Both the position numbers and the translations under genes were made by a program. The notes beneath the pieces were generated by a model that was not told the origin of the DNA, searched no databases, and saw only the letters and a program-made list of their open reading frames with translations. 64,000 nt of DNA from Utricularia gibba (lineage: Eukaryota > Streptophyta > Magnoliopsida > Lamiales > Lentibulariaceae), in contig NEEC01000018.1 of the NCBI GenBank assembly GCA_002189035.1, positions 1,364,001 to 1,428,000 of the forward strand, written 5' to 3'. Positions 35,861 to 46,739 of the stretch are shown here, one piece after another (positions within the stretch are counted from its first letter, which is position 1; each line of letters starts with the position of its first letter).

Positions 35861-37500
35861 ATGCTATCAGCGTTGATTAACTTTTTGAGGGTCTGTTTCC
35901 GGCCTAGAGATGATAATTGTGGATGTTCAGATTCCGGTGGTCACCAAGAGGGCCTTCTTTGGTACAAGGACTTAGGCCAACACTTCAATGGCGAGTTTTC
36001 GATGGCCGTAGTTCAGGCGAATAATTTGCTGGAGGATCAAGGCCAGCTTGAGTCTGGGTGTCTCAGCTTAAATGAGTCAGGGCCATGTGGCACTTTTGTT
36101 GGGGTATATGATGGTCATGGTGGATATGAGACTTCGAGGTTCATCATAGATAATCTCTTCCATCATCTCAAGAGTAAGTACTTTGTGTTGTACTTTAGTT
36201 TGAATAATGTTCAAGTTTAGATTTTTGCTCATTGAAAAATGTGAAACGAAGGATAAAAAAAACCGTATTCTTTTAGCCATCAAAGCCGTATGTCGATGTA
36301 TCTGCTGTAGCCTACTTTTCTTAGAAAACGCCATCAAGGATGCATAAAGGGTGGAAAATTAATGCTCAACTCGTGGCTGTGTTCACAGCATTTAGTTTTT
36401 GTGTTGAAATTTTGTCCCTGCTCCTACCAACACCAGAAAAAGTTATGTTTACTTGTTTGGCAGGTTTCGCTACGGAGAATCAATGTATGTCAAGTGATGT
36501 CATTCGGAAGGCATTCCAGGCCACCGAAGATGGTTTTTTCTCATTGGTTAGCAGAGAATGGCCCCACAAACCTCAGATTGCAGCTGTTGGATCATGTTGC
36601 CTTGTTGGTGTCATCTGTAATGGCACTCTTTACATTGCCAATGCTGGTGACTCCCGCGCCGTTTTGGGGAAGCTTGTCAGGGCTACTGGGGATGTTCTTG
36701 CTGTTCAACTCTCTGTTGAGCATAACACATGTATCGAATCGGTGCGACAGGAGTTGAGGTCTCTACATCCTGATGACCCGCATATTGTAGTTCTAAAGCA
36801 TAATGTATGGCGTGTGAAGGGTCTGATACAGGTTTGCTGCAGTTTGTTTTTCTGCCTTTCATGGCTTCATTACGATGAGCATGATCTTGACATGTATATC
36901 AAAATGTTGTCGCATTGCAGGTCTCAAGGTCAATCGGAGATGTATATTTGAAAAAGGCAGAGTATAACAGGGAGCCACTCGTTCAAAAATTCAGACTTCG
37001 TGAGCCTTTCAGCCGACCAATTTTAAGCGCTGAGCCATCCATAGTAGTGCACGAGTTGCATCACCAGGATCAGTTCATTATATTTGCATCAGATGGCCTC
37101 TGGGAGCATCTTTCCAACCAAGAGGCAGTTGACATTGTTAAGAATCATCCACGCAATGTGAGTTCTTTCGCACCTAACTTCACTTTAGATCAGATATGAC
37201 CTGCCACAGATCATCCCCTTGATTGCCTGTGAAACTAATACTGTGGACATCATTTTACTGAACCTTCAGGGGAGCGCCAGGAGACTAGTTAAAACAGCAT
37301 TGCAAGAAGCTGCAAAGAAGAGGGAGATGAGGTACTCAGACTTGAAGAAGATTGAGAGGGGAGTGCGCCGCCATTTCCACGACGACATAACGGTGGTCAT
37401 CGTATTCCTGGACTCCGGTGCTGTGAGTCGAGCCAGCTCCATTCGGAGTCCCGGTGTATCAGTTAAGGGAGGTAGCATCTCAGTGCAGTCCATACACTAG
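35861..37500 (+). CDS. PP2C.D: clade D protein phosphatase 2C (PP2C.D)
   Basis: Four exons: 35861-36173, 36464-36831, 36921-37157, 37270-37500; 382 residues. It starts [16 protein letters not shown] and continues [20 protein letters not shown], both typical of clade D. Metal-binding motifs are present: [18 protein letters not shown] and [14 protein letters not shown]. In Arabidopsis these phosphatases remove the activating phosphate from the C terminus of the plasma-membrane H+-ATPase and are inhibited by SAUR proteins, two intact genes for which lie 31 kb to the left. Intron positions and length match the family, and no lesion is seen. It converges with the CPP1-like gene, whose stop is 250 bp away. 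Confidence 0.95.
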
Positions 37501-37749
37501 TTGAGGTTCCACGTTCCTGTGTCGTTGCCTGCTGAAAGATTTTACCATTGTGTATAGCTGTAGCTTCTTGAAAGATAAGAGAGGGCCATGCCCGCCCTCA
37601 AATTCTTTGTTTATGGTTGACATCCAGTGCAATACTCTGGCTTCTTTACCCTTTGGCAACGTCATTCTGATCAAATCTGGAGATACTTAACAGCAATGGA
37701 GTTTACAGCTGAGGCATTTTACATTGTAGAAATCCAGCAATACACCTTT

Positions 37750-39078
37750 TTACCGTAAGTACAAAGAAACCAAAAACTGGGAGAGGAGTATGAATTCGGC
37801 AACGACAGTTGCCGGGGAGTGTATTCCCATCAGCGGCACAATATCCACCTGCAACCATCCCTCCACTGCTGAGCCTACCACTGCACCAGCCACAAGCCCT
37901 CCAATTGTTATCACAGTTGCCTTCCCTGCAGATATCAACATGTCTGATCAGGTCGGAAAATCTGGTCCAAATACTACTTAGGTTCAAAACATGGAAATCA
38001 AAGCTGTCACAAACACCCTCTAGAATCAGCTATGCCCCCATTCTTAGCTCTATGCAGTTCACTGTATAGATGGAGAGCACTGATGCCTGTTGATGATCAG
38101 TATTCCTGATTAGGAAAGAAGAAGAATTTCTTACCCAGTGTAACTTTTTTCTTGGTCATGAAGTACAAGGATGCTCCAAAGCTGGTGGCTAAAATGAGGC
38201 CAGGAACATCAGCACCGGCATATGGAACGGTAGACGATGATGAGGCTCCATTTGCGTACGTTAAGACCATCAGAGCCCCATAAACACCAGCCTGCACACC
38301 GAGCTGAGAGGTCGTTGGGGACTCGGCAGTGATAGGGGATTGTTTGACAAAATTCTGAAGCCATTTTGGCATTGATGATGTTTTTGTATCTGTCTTCACA
38401 TCTGCATAGCGGACGCTGCTGCTAGATACCTTGCCAGCTCTTCTCTGTGACAAGCTCTGCATTAGCAGCATGTCGTATGCAGCTTCTACCTGCGTGGAAT
38501 AGGATCGCAGTTGCCAGTAAGGGATAAAAGCTAAAGCTTTAAGAGATAACCCATGAAGCAACTAAGTGAAGAAGAGTTCCAACTTATCAGAATCATGGCT
38601 AACATCAATCAGAGAAGCTGATCAGCAAGCAAACATCATGTATCTGATTTAAAGATGCTCAATTTCGAGATTCATAGCTAGAAACCACAGCTTCTCTGCA
38701 CAACCCATGTACCAGGAATGAAAGTACAACAAGAGAAAGAGGAAGAACAGACCTGAGAAACCGCCTTTTCGTCGTCTTTACAAGAGGCAATGATTAAATT
38801 CTTAGCCCGGACAATATCTTCAAATGATGCGCCCTCAGATACGCCCAATACTTTGAGGGCATTCTCCACCGACATCTCAAAGGGGCAGGGTCATCAGCAC
38901 GAGAGCCGGCTCTCAGCGGCGAACGGCGGCGGGTGAACAAAACATCCCATCGACCACGGCGACCGCAGATTAGCATATTAATCAATGGGTCTGAGCCGAG
39001 TCGCCGGAAAGAAGGTGATCTAAGTCCGTTACAGCCGATGACGGCGAGGTGGGGCCGAACGCTGAGAGCTGTGGCCAT
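37750..39078 (-). CDS. CPP1-like (DUF3353) chloroplast membrane protein, frameshift in exon 1
   Basis: Three exons: 39078-38753, 38489-38135, 37925-37750. It begins with an Arg/Ser-rich plastid transit peptide, then a degenerate J-like segment (MSVENALKVLGVSEGASFED, VEAAYDMLLMQSLSQRRAGK), then four hydrophobic helices, ending QFLVSLYLR. It resembles At3g51140, a relative of CHAPERONE-LIKE PROTEIN OF POR1, which stabilises protochlorophyllide oxidoreductase. In exon 1 the sequence reads GCCCCTTTGAG where one more base is needed (APFEM) at 38879-38881; as read, the frame shifts after the transit peptide and ends at 38794. With the base, all exons join in frame into 285 residues. Splice sites and the rest are intact, so this is a very recent lesion or a sequence error. 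Confidence 0.85.
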
Positions 39079-39641
39079 ATTCTCAGGGCTAGGAAAGGAA
39101 ACGAAAGGTTAAGGGTGTAAGCAACAAAGATTCTGGTTTTCTTTCATCCAATTGGTGGTGCTTGTAATGAAGGAGATGACGTGGAAGCAATGTCAATATT
39201 GAAGCCTATCAGTTATCACCACCATTCTTTCAGGGTAAAAAGATGAACTGGATGATGGATGAACTGTGAATCTCCCCCAAGTTTTGCAACTTGCGCTTAT
39301 CCAGTCTTTTGGGTCAGCAAGCAACGTGTCACTGCTCCTGCACAGTTGCTTCATCGTTTGTCCTGACATGATCAATCAACACTTATATACAGATTAATGG
39401 CATCTTCCTTCTGTTTCAGTCCACTGGGGTGGATCCATCTTATGTAAAGCATAGCTTTTGCTGCATCTAGAGTGTCATTAAGGAGAGGGGTGAAGGAAGG
39501 TTACCGGCATCTTCCTTCGGCTGCAATTCTTTCACCCTTCTCCCATTCTTTTTTCCCGGCTATGGGGATTCGATCCTCTCTATAAAAAGAGGGGTAAAGG
39601 CGGTAGAAGGGAAGGCAAAGGAAAACTGAAGGTAACCTGCC
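39079..39641. promoter_or_regulatory. shared region between CPP1-like and F-box genes
   Basis: The two genes are divergent, with 563 bp between start codons. A clear TATA box (TATAAAAAG) lies at 39581-39589, about 60 bp before the F-box ATG. None is obvious on the CPP1-like side, as is common for plastid housekeeping genes. Confidence 0.6.
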
Positions 39642-40799
39642 ATGGCGGATTGGTCCATGCTTCCCGCGGATCTCCTGGGGCTCATCTGTCAGCACCTCCC
39701 CACAACAATCGATGTCATCCGTTTCCGATCTGTGTGCGCCCCATGGCGCGCTTCTGCTCCGCCGGGCGCCGCTTCCTGTACCCGTTTCCCTATCGTCCCC
39801 AATTGCGGCATCTTCGATACCAATTGGGGGTTCCATCTCTCCGAACGAACCATCTACTCCCTCCAATCGCCTTTCCCCACCACCAGTACCACCAATTCCT
39901 CATGGATCATCAAAATCGAACGCGACAACCCGTTTCGTATGCATCTCGTGGATCCGCTCGCGAGATCTCCCATCATACCCTTACCTGCTAACTTCCCCAA
40001 ACGCTTCAATTTCATTGATATCAGCGTTAGAGAGATCAGCAAAGAGTACGTACTTCGGTACGTCAGTTTCAGACCCACGGCGAATTCGATTGGAGATTCC
40101 GGAGATGTTTACGGGGAAAAAGTTGCTGTTATGAAAAATCCGGGCGGCGGGTTCGTCCTGGTGACAATTCACGTATCCGGCAGGCTTGCAATCTGTAAAT
40201 CAAGTGACAGAAAATGGCGAGTGGTTTCCAATGATTTGGGGTTACTTCTCGACGACGTGATTTTCAAGCAAGGCAAGCTCTACGCCGTCGACCACACCGG
40301 CAGAACGTTGGTAATGGATAGTGTGGACTTCGACGTTACCCTCGTGATCGATTCAGTTTACGGCGGCGATAGGAAGTATCTGGTGGATTGCGATGGGGAG
40401 CTCCTTCTGGTAGACAAATATCTGACCGGAGGAATGTGGGGAATGGACGAGGAGGATGTGGACGAAGCTGGTTCTGAATGCTTTGCAGGCGAGAGAGCTA
40501 TGAAGTTTGAGGTATGGCGGTTGAATGAGAATGAAGGGAGATGGGAAGAGATCACTGATTTAGGAGACCGCACCTTGTTTCTGGGAGAAAACTCCACATT
40601 TGCTGCAGATTCAGAGACTCTAGGCGACAGCTGCTGGAAGAACTGCATATACTTCATGGATGGAGTGTACAGTTTGGAGCGGTTGAGGATCGAGCTGATC
40701 GATGGAACAGTGAAGAAGTTTTGGCCACCACCCGATTGGGTATATGCAGCAGCAGCAGCAGAAGTAGCAGCAGGAGTGGAGACCATGGAAAGTGGATGA
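39642..40799 (+). CDS. F-box protein with DUF295/KIB1-like domain (SKIP23 type)
   Basis: Intronless, 385 residues. An F-box occupies about residues 1-45 (WSMLPADLLGLICQHLPTTI, FRSVCAPWR). The C-terminal half has the DUF295 pattern (FEVWRLNENEGRWEEITDLG, RTLFLG, GDSCWKNCIYFMD). Such proteins are substrate receptors of SCF ubiquitin ligases; the target is unknown. The C terminus carries an alanine run from a (GCA)n stretch at about 40,747, a short-repeat expansion. The start is the first ATG after the TATA box. It converges with the RopGEF gene 266 bp away. Confidence 0.9.
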   Translation: MADWSMLPADLLGLICQHLPTTIDVIRFRSVCAPWRASAPPGAASCTRFPIVPNCGIFDTNWGFHLSERTIYSLQSPFPTTSTTNSSWIIKIERDNPFRMHLVDPLARSPIIPLPANFPKRFNFIDISVREISKEYVLRYVSFRPTANSIGDSGDVYGEKVAVMKNPGGGFVLVTIHVSGRLAICKSSDRKWRVVSNDLGLLLDDVIFKQGKLYAVDHTGRTLVMDSVDFDVTLVIDSVYGGDRKYLVDCDGELLLVDKYLTGGMWGMDEEDVDEAGSECFAGERAMKFEVWRLNENEGRWEEITDLGDRTLFLGENSTFAADSETLGDSCWKNCIYFMDGVYSLERLRIELIDGTVKKFWPPPDWVYAAAAAEVAAGVETMESG

Positions 40800-41065
40800 G
40801 CAACACCAGTGCATGTAAGTTCTTTGATTTTGTGGATGAGCAGATGTGTATGTTAGACTGCATTGAAAACCAGAATGAAGCTTCTTTTTCGAGAATATGG
40901 ATACATATTCCTTCAGTTTGTAGAGCTACTGCAGCACTAAGATCTAGACACAAAACAAGAGATTCAGGAGGCAATTCCATCTTTGGAACTTGAACCAGAG
41001 ACAAGTATAATCTGCAGCAAATGTACAGGTAACATCTCCTTGAGTCTAACTGTGGAGTGTATGAT

Positions 41066-42916
41066 TCACCTGAGCATTCGACCCGCTTGTGTTATGGGAC
41101 TGATGGTGCCTGGGCTGCTGGGGAAGAGCGGAGAGGAGCAGAATGTGGGAGTGGCGAATGGAGATGTATAAGGCGTGTTTTGGATTGAGAAGGAGCTTGG
41201 AGACATCCTCTTTTGCACAGGCAGCCGCCGGTTGAAAACAGATGTGGTCTCTGCTCCAGAACATTGCTTGATGGCATCATCTACATACAGAACATCATCA
41301 ACTCTAGCGATTATGTTGAATGCCAAGCTCTCCACTACCCTCGAGTAACTCTCCAGTATGGCACGGCCAACATCCTGCAAAGCTGAACCTTGTTACACAG
41401 ATGAAAGGAGGAGTAAAGCGTATCATATTCAGTTAACTCCACCTTGTTGTATTGAATCTTGCACATCTCCAGTGCAGTTTGTGGGAGACCGGGGAACTGG
41501 AGTCTGAGGCTCTGCAAGAGACTCTCAGCTCGATTAGCTAGAAGCTTGTTCCGCCCTCCATCGCCCACAAGTCCCTTGACCTTACCACCCCAAGCCTTCC
41601 TTTTAGATTTCTTATCAGCTGGGATATTTTTTCTATCTTTGAGTTTCCAAACGTGCACTGCAGCTTCGATCCTGTTCGCTGCATCCACTGTATGATGCTC
41701 AGACGAGAAGTTTAGACCATCAAGAAGCGTTTCCGGCGACAAGTGGTCCGCAGTTATGTGGCCATAGATCACATCACCCAGACAATCTCTTGCATTCTGC
41801 AGGGGTAATGTTGAGTGCAGAGCAAATCAATGTATGAGATGAGCTACACAGAGTTGAGTTCTTCCTAATTACCTTCGGCAATGTCTCAGTATAAGCATCG
41901 GGGATCTCCATCTCAGCCAGCACGTTACTGTTTATGGCCATCGCTGCTTTCAGTATCTGGCCTGTGCAATCCTTGCACTGCTGCAAGCTCTTCCGTGAAT
42001 CTTCAGATAATCCCTTTCTAGGAACTCTTGGACATGGAAGCCACCATTTGTTTTCTTGTCTAACAGAAGGGCGCCCGGGAACAACAGACGCGGGATGCTG
42101 CTTGTCATGGTAATCGTCCATTACTATTCCTTGCTCAACGTACCAAAACTCTGTTTCTTGAAACCCATCGAGAGCGCTGATCAGCATGCCGTCGAGCTTC
42201 TTCAACGCCGGCAGATTCATGTGCAGGTCGGCACGCGGCCGTGTTACCATTACTTCGTATGCACCGTCACCTTCAGGTAGACGATGCAGTGAAGGAACCA
42301 GTTCCACAATTGAATCACACACAGAGAGCAACCATTCCATCTCTCTGCACCACATTGCCTTCTTCTGATCAACCACCGGTTCCAGCCTCCAAAGGTCCCC
42401 AAATATCGATGCTAAGATTCGGTAAACTTGGAAGTCTGAGAACTTGGAGATTTATGAGAAGAAACAGCAGAAGAAGTGAAGTTAGAGGTACCAGATAAAT
42501 TGGTTATGGCATTTGAAATGGCGAGCGCCGTACAAACTCCTCTTCCACAGCCAGACATGTCCTCACCGAGCAGCAACTTCGCAAACCTGGCCTTCATCAT
42601 GTCGATTTCTGCAAATAAAAAAAACAAAAAGGATGAATAACCTGCAGCAAGATAGAGTAGGGTGAAAGGAAATCGCAGAACCTGACAAATCAGAGCGATG
42701 TCTAGGTTTAGTATCCCAAGAAAGGGCATCTTTCCCTCCGAGGAGACGGAGACCGGAAGCCTGTGTTACCGCGGCGGAGCTGGAAGGGGCGTCGCCATCG
42801 GCGTCATAGCTCTCCGATTCACTGACGTCCGCGCTGGGACTGTAACTCCCATAACTCTTCTCACTCCCTTCTTCCTCTGAGTAAACACTCCCCATGCCTG
42901 AAATCTCATAACTCAT
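41066..42916 (-). CDS. ROPGEF: Rop guanine nucleotide exchange factor (PRONE domain)
   Basis: Five exons: 42916-42682, 42608-42492, 42411-41873, 41796-41443, 41374-41066; in frame, 517 residues. The PRONE catalytic domain starts at about residue 80 ([17 protein letters not shown]) and includes [50 protein letters not shown] and [25 protein letters not shown] proteins load GTP onto plant ROP GTPases at the plasma membrane, acting below receptor kinases in polar growth and hormone responses. The N terminus is acidic and Ser-rich, and the C terminus is variable ([15 protein letters not shown]), a region that in relatives autoinhibits and is phosphorylated. The ATG at 42916 is the first Met; an upstream open stretch begins with a non-AUG codon. 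Confidence 0.93.
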
Positions 42917-45117
42917 ACCGACGGAGCGAATCGTAAGATCTCCCGAAGCATTTTCCGATAACGCGGTAAAAAAAAAAAACTCCGATCGCGGTGGGGGCGA
43001 CAAGTGAGAAGGACGTGAAAAGAGGAAGAGGAAATGTAATGTAACCGGAGGAGCAGCAGAGGAAGTGCATTTATTTGGTTCACAGTTGGTAAAACTTAAA
43101 ACGACAAAGGCGTCATGTCAAGGCCTCTTACCTTACCTTAAACGGCGTAGCCTATTCCTGGCCCCCACCTCCTCCCTGCTAAAATCTTTCTATAAATGCA
43201 CTTTGATCCAAAAAATAATCCAAAATTATCCCTTAATCAGTTTCCATTAATCCAATCAGTTTGTAAATAACACCATTCTTGGTAAACAGATTACGAATAA
43301 AGATACATTTAATACGTTGATTTAATAAAAACATATATATATATACATATTTATTTTTTTAAAGGTATAAAATTATATTGAAAATGATAAAAACATCATA
43401 TCAAATTTCAATTATTTTAAAAAGTTAATCCTTAAATTTCAAAATTATATAAAAGACACATTAAATTGTCAAAATCATTTAGAAAAAATCTAAATGATTT
43501 TTTCGAATTTTTAGGCTAATTCACGTTATTATGAACCAATTCTGATTTCACATTCAATAAAATTTTATGATAACACTTTTCGTATTCATATATGAAGTTT
43601 TAAGAATAAAAAATCTTTCTTAGGGCTATATCATGTTTGCGTATCATGATTTTCAAAATTCGTTAAGGATGAGACAATCAAAAAAGGAAGAATGAAAGTT
43701 ATATATAATATTTATAACAATGCATCATTATATTGATATTAAACATCAAAACCAATTAATTTTAATAATATGGGAGGTTAAAATGTAATTTAATAAGTTC
43801 AGGATCAAATTGTTTACATAAAAAAAAAATTTAAAAGATGTGTGTCACAATTTTGAAACTTTAAACTTAAACTTTTTATATTGTTATAAATTGAATGCCA
43901 CAGGTAAACTACACTCAAAAATTATATCTATTGATTTACATAAACACATCTCCAATTTTTTAAATCCAAATAATTACAACGTATCCATTAAACATAATAT
44001 TATAAAAGTATTTCATATTTTTATCTAAATTTAAATCTTATTACGCTTTAATATTATATTAACATGAATAATAAAAAATAATCCAAAGTACCAAAAATAG
44101 AAACCACTCCGACAAACGGGCTTTTTCCACATTTGTAAATCGTACGGATTTTTCAAAATCAAATAAACGGTTGATATGGTAATAATAATAATAATAAAAT
44201 GGATTATTGGAGTAAAATGTTTCTTTTTATTTTATATATTAAAGAATTGAGGCACGGAAAGTGGAGTGGCGGCAGAGACGTAGACTGTGCCTAGGGACCT
44301 GATGCCCCTCGTGTAGGTCGGCTGGTCCAGCACTTTCACTCTTTTTATTTTATTTTATTTTATTTATTTTATTCCTCCCGGTGCCCCTGCATGTTTCATT
44401 TACGGCACGCGTACCGTACACGACTCTTTTAAAATTATGGAATTAAATAATTATTTTAAAATATAATTAAATTTTTTAATTTCATCCAAATTTATGAATA
44501 TACAAGAAAATGGGTTGAATTGGTTTGAAAATTGTATGGTGCACTGCACCAGCCACTTCTTGCATTAAAATAATGGGGACCCTTTTACTGCTCCAACCCT
44601 CACATGTCATATTTTGATTTTCAAATTTTTGATTTTTTTTAAAAACCACATCTACTTTAGGATTGTAGGTCATAGCTTCCATAAGTTGCTTTTTGTATTA
44701 AAACACAGCTGTTTTAAAAGTATAGAAAAATATTCAAATTATTATAAAATAGGATTAAAAATAAAAGAAATTTATTTTAATTAAATTTAATTTGTATTAA
44801 ACCTGAGAACAAGTAAAGTGGGCGGGCCCAATAGAGGATGGGCTTGTGGCCCGATAATTAGGTAATGCAGTCATGATTTTGAACCGTGAACAGACGGCAT
44901 CTGATTCTCTTTTCGTTTGATGGTAATGGTGTAAAACAAGCGGGAGCGTTCGGTTTGGAACCCTAATTGCTGTTTGATTTCCCTATGAGGATTTGGATTA
45001 TTGGAATTTTGTGGTACTGAGGAACTGCTGAACGAGTTTGTGATGACAGCCTAAGCGGAATTTCGCGCTCATTTCAGTATAGTGCTTTTTTTTGTTTTGT
45101 TTCACAGAGCATTGAAT
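42917..45117. other. AT-rich intergenic DNA
   Basis: The left part is the RopGEF leader; an A11-type run lies near 42,969. No gene is seen in 43,200-44,880. Simple repeats: an AT run at about 43,331-43,345, (AAT)6 at about 44,181, and (TTTTA)n at about 44,341-44,372. A short GC-rich island at 44,250-44,335 is unexplained. The right end is the UXT promoter. Confidence 0.4.
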
Positions 45118-46063
45118 ATGAACGATTTACGGATGGAGAAAGTGAGGAAGTTCGAGGAATTTCTGGACGGCCGCTTGAAGCCTGATCTCGTTCACGCTTT
45201 TGCTCAACGGTAGCTTTTGTTTCCGGAAATTGGTTTTTCTCAAAGTCGCGGATATTGTCAGTTTTGCGGCATTTCCTTTTGCATTTTCAAGTTAGTTTTG
45301 CGGATGCTAGTTAGAGTAGTTTATCAGCTGAACACTGCCTCGTTCTGATTTTTTTTTTTTTTTTTTTTGCATGTTTTCAGTGACAAGGTCCTTGAGCAGC
45401 AAAAGGTTTTGTATCCTGTGTACCTTTATTGTGCAACACGGTCTATGTTAGTCCTGCGTACTTTTCACTTCGTTTCAGGAATACTAGTTGGACTTTCCCT
45501 TTACTACTATTTACTTAGCTCTGATTTGAGAAGAAATATTGAAAACTTGGAGAAAAACAGTGTGACAAGTATGAAGACGTTAGTCAACATTGGTTCTGAG
45601 GTTTATATGCAGGCTGAGGTGTAGGTGATTCCTATCTTACTTCTCAAATCGTTTTTTCAAGGTGATGTTGTCTCACATGAGTAGCTTGTATTGTCTTCTA
45701 GACCTGATACACGAAGAATTTTTGTTGATGTTGGGCTCGGGTTTCATGTTGAGTTTACCTGGTCTGAAGCTCTTGACTTCATTACAACCAGGGAGGAGAA
45801 GTTGGCCAGGTAACCTATGTCATCATTTTTCAGGCAGGGGTGAAGTGAAACAACCCCATTGATGCAAATGCTTTCTGCAGGCAAATAGAGGAGTACACAC
45901 AGTTGATTGCATCCATTAAAGCAAAGATCAAGATGGCAAGCTTTTTCTTTCTTTGGTTAGCTTTCCGCAAATTTCCTCCCATTGCTTCAATGCTCTCACG
46001 CTGAGTTTGCAGGTGTGTGAAGGAATTAGAGAACTGCTTCAGATCCCAATCACCGAAATCTGA
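45118..46063 (+). CDS. UXT: UXT-like prefoldin alpha subunit
   Basis: Six exons: 45118-45209, 45381-45410, 45519-45620, 45702-45809, 45881-45935, 46013-46063; 145 residues. The protein is almost all coiled coil (KVRKFEEFLDGRLKPDL, DLRRNIENLEKN, REEKLARQIEEYTQLIASIK) around a beta-hairpin segment (GSEVYMQAEVPDT, IFVDVGLGFHVEFTWSEAL), the prefoldin alpha-class layout. UXT belongs to the R2TP/prefoldin-like complex that helps assemble RNA polymerases and PIKK kinases. Intron 5 starts with GC (ATG, then GCAAGC at 45936) and ends with AG, the main non-canonical class of spliceosomal intron. All junctions keep the frame. Confidence 0.9.
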
Positions 46064-46739
46064 TATCCACTACATTTCTGTGCCTGAAGGAACACAATGT
46101 ACAAACGGTAGCAATGAACAAACTAGTTCTACGGACTTTTGTGATGAGATGTTTCTCCTCTGTCCCTGGTGTATTCGATGTTCGTGATCATTCCCCTTTA
46201 ACCGTCAAGTTAATGATGCTGAGTTCAAACAGCCGCGTCATTGCTCAGGAAGGGAGGAGCATTCAGCAAACACCAAGACTGTCCGTCTGAAGCTCCACAA
46301 AAAGCATGTTTAAGCACACAGAACAACAAGCTGGCTTCTACGCAACACAAAAAGGAGCTTCCTCTTTTTCAGTCTACGCAAAGAAAGCTCTATGAAATGA
46401 TGCAGAAACCATAAGATCCCCGAAACCGCCATTTTAGGAATCCAAATCTTCGATGTGCAGCTGAATTTCACGGTGAATCTAATGAGAACCTGGGAAAGGG
46501 GGCTTCCTCTTATGATTCAATTCAGCAACCACGTAGTCCTCCCGAAAACGACGTCGCTTCGCGATTGTTTATTTTTAATTATGGAATTAAATCGAAATAT
46601 AAATTTAAATGGGAAAAAAAAAGAAAGTGAACGTCGTTTCAGCTGTTGTGCGAAAACAGAGCGTGGCACGCGAATTGAAAACTGAAAACGAGGAGGATGA
46701 AGAATTTTCTGGAGGATTCACTATAGATTCTTCCAGCGA
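46064..46739. other. intergenic between UXT and DUF155 genes
   Basis: It holds the UXT 3' flank and the next promoter. No gene seen. Confidence 0.4.

Noticed and set aside
42917-43003. RopGEF extension upstream of 42916
   Set aside because: It begins with TTG and crosses an A-run leader; no ATG is in frame before 42916.
44250-44340. GC-rich island as a hidden exon or RNA gene
   Set aside because: No reading frame, tRNA boxes or fold stood out; noted only as unexplained composition.
45350-45370. Long T run in the UXT intron as a regulatory feature
   Set aside because: An ordinary polypyrimidine tract before an acceptor, extended by slippage.
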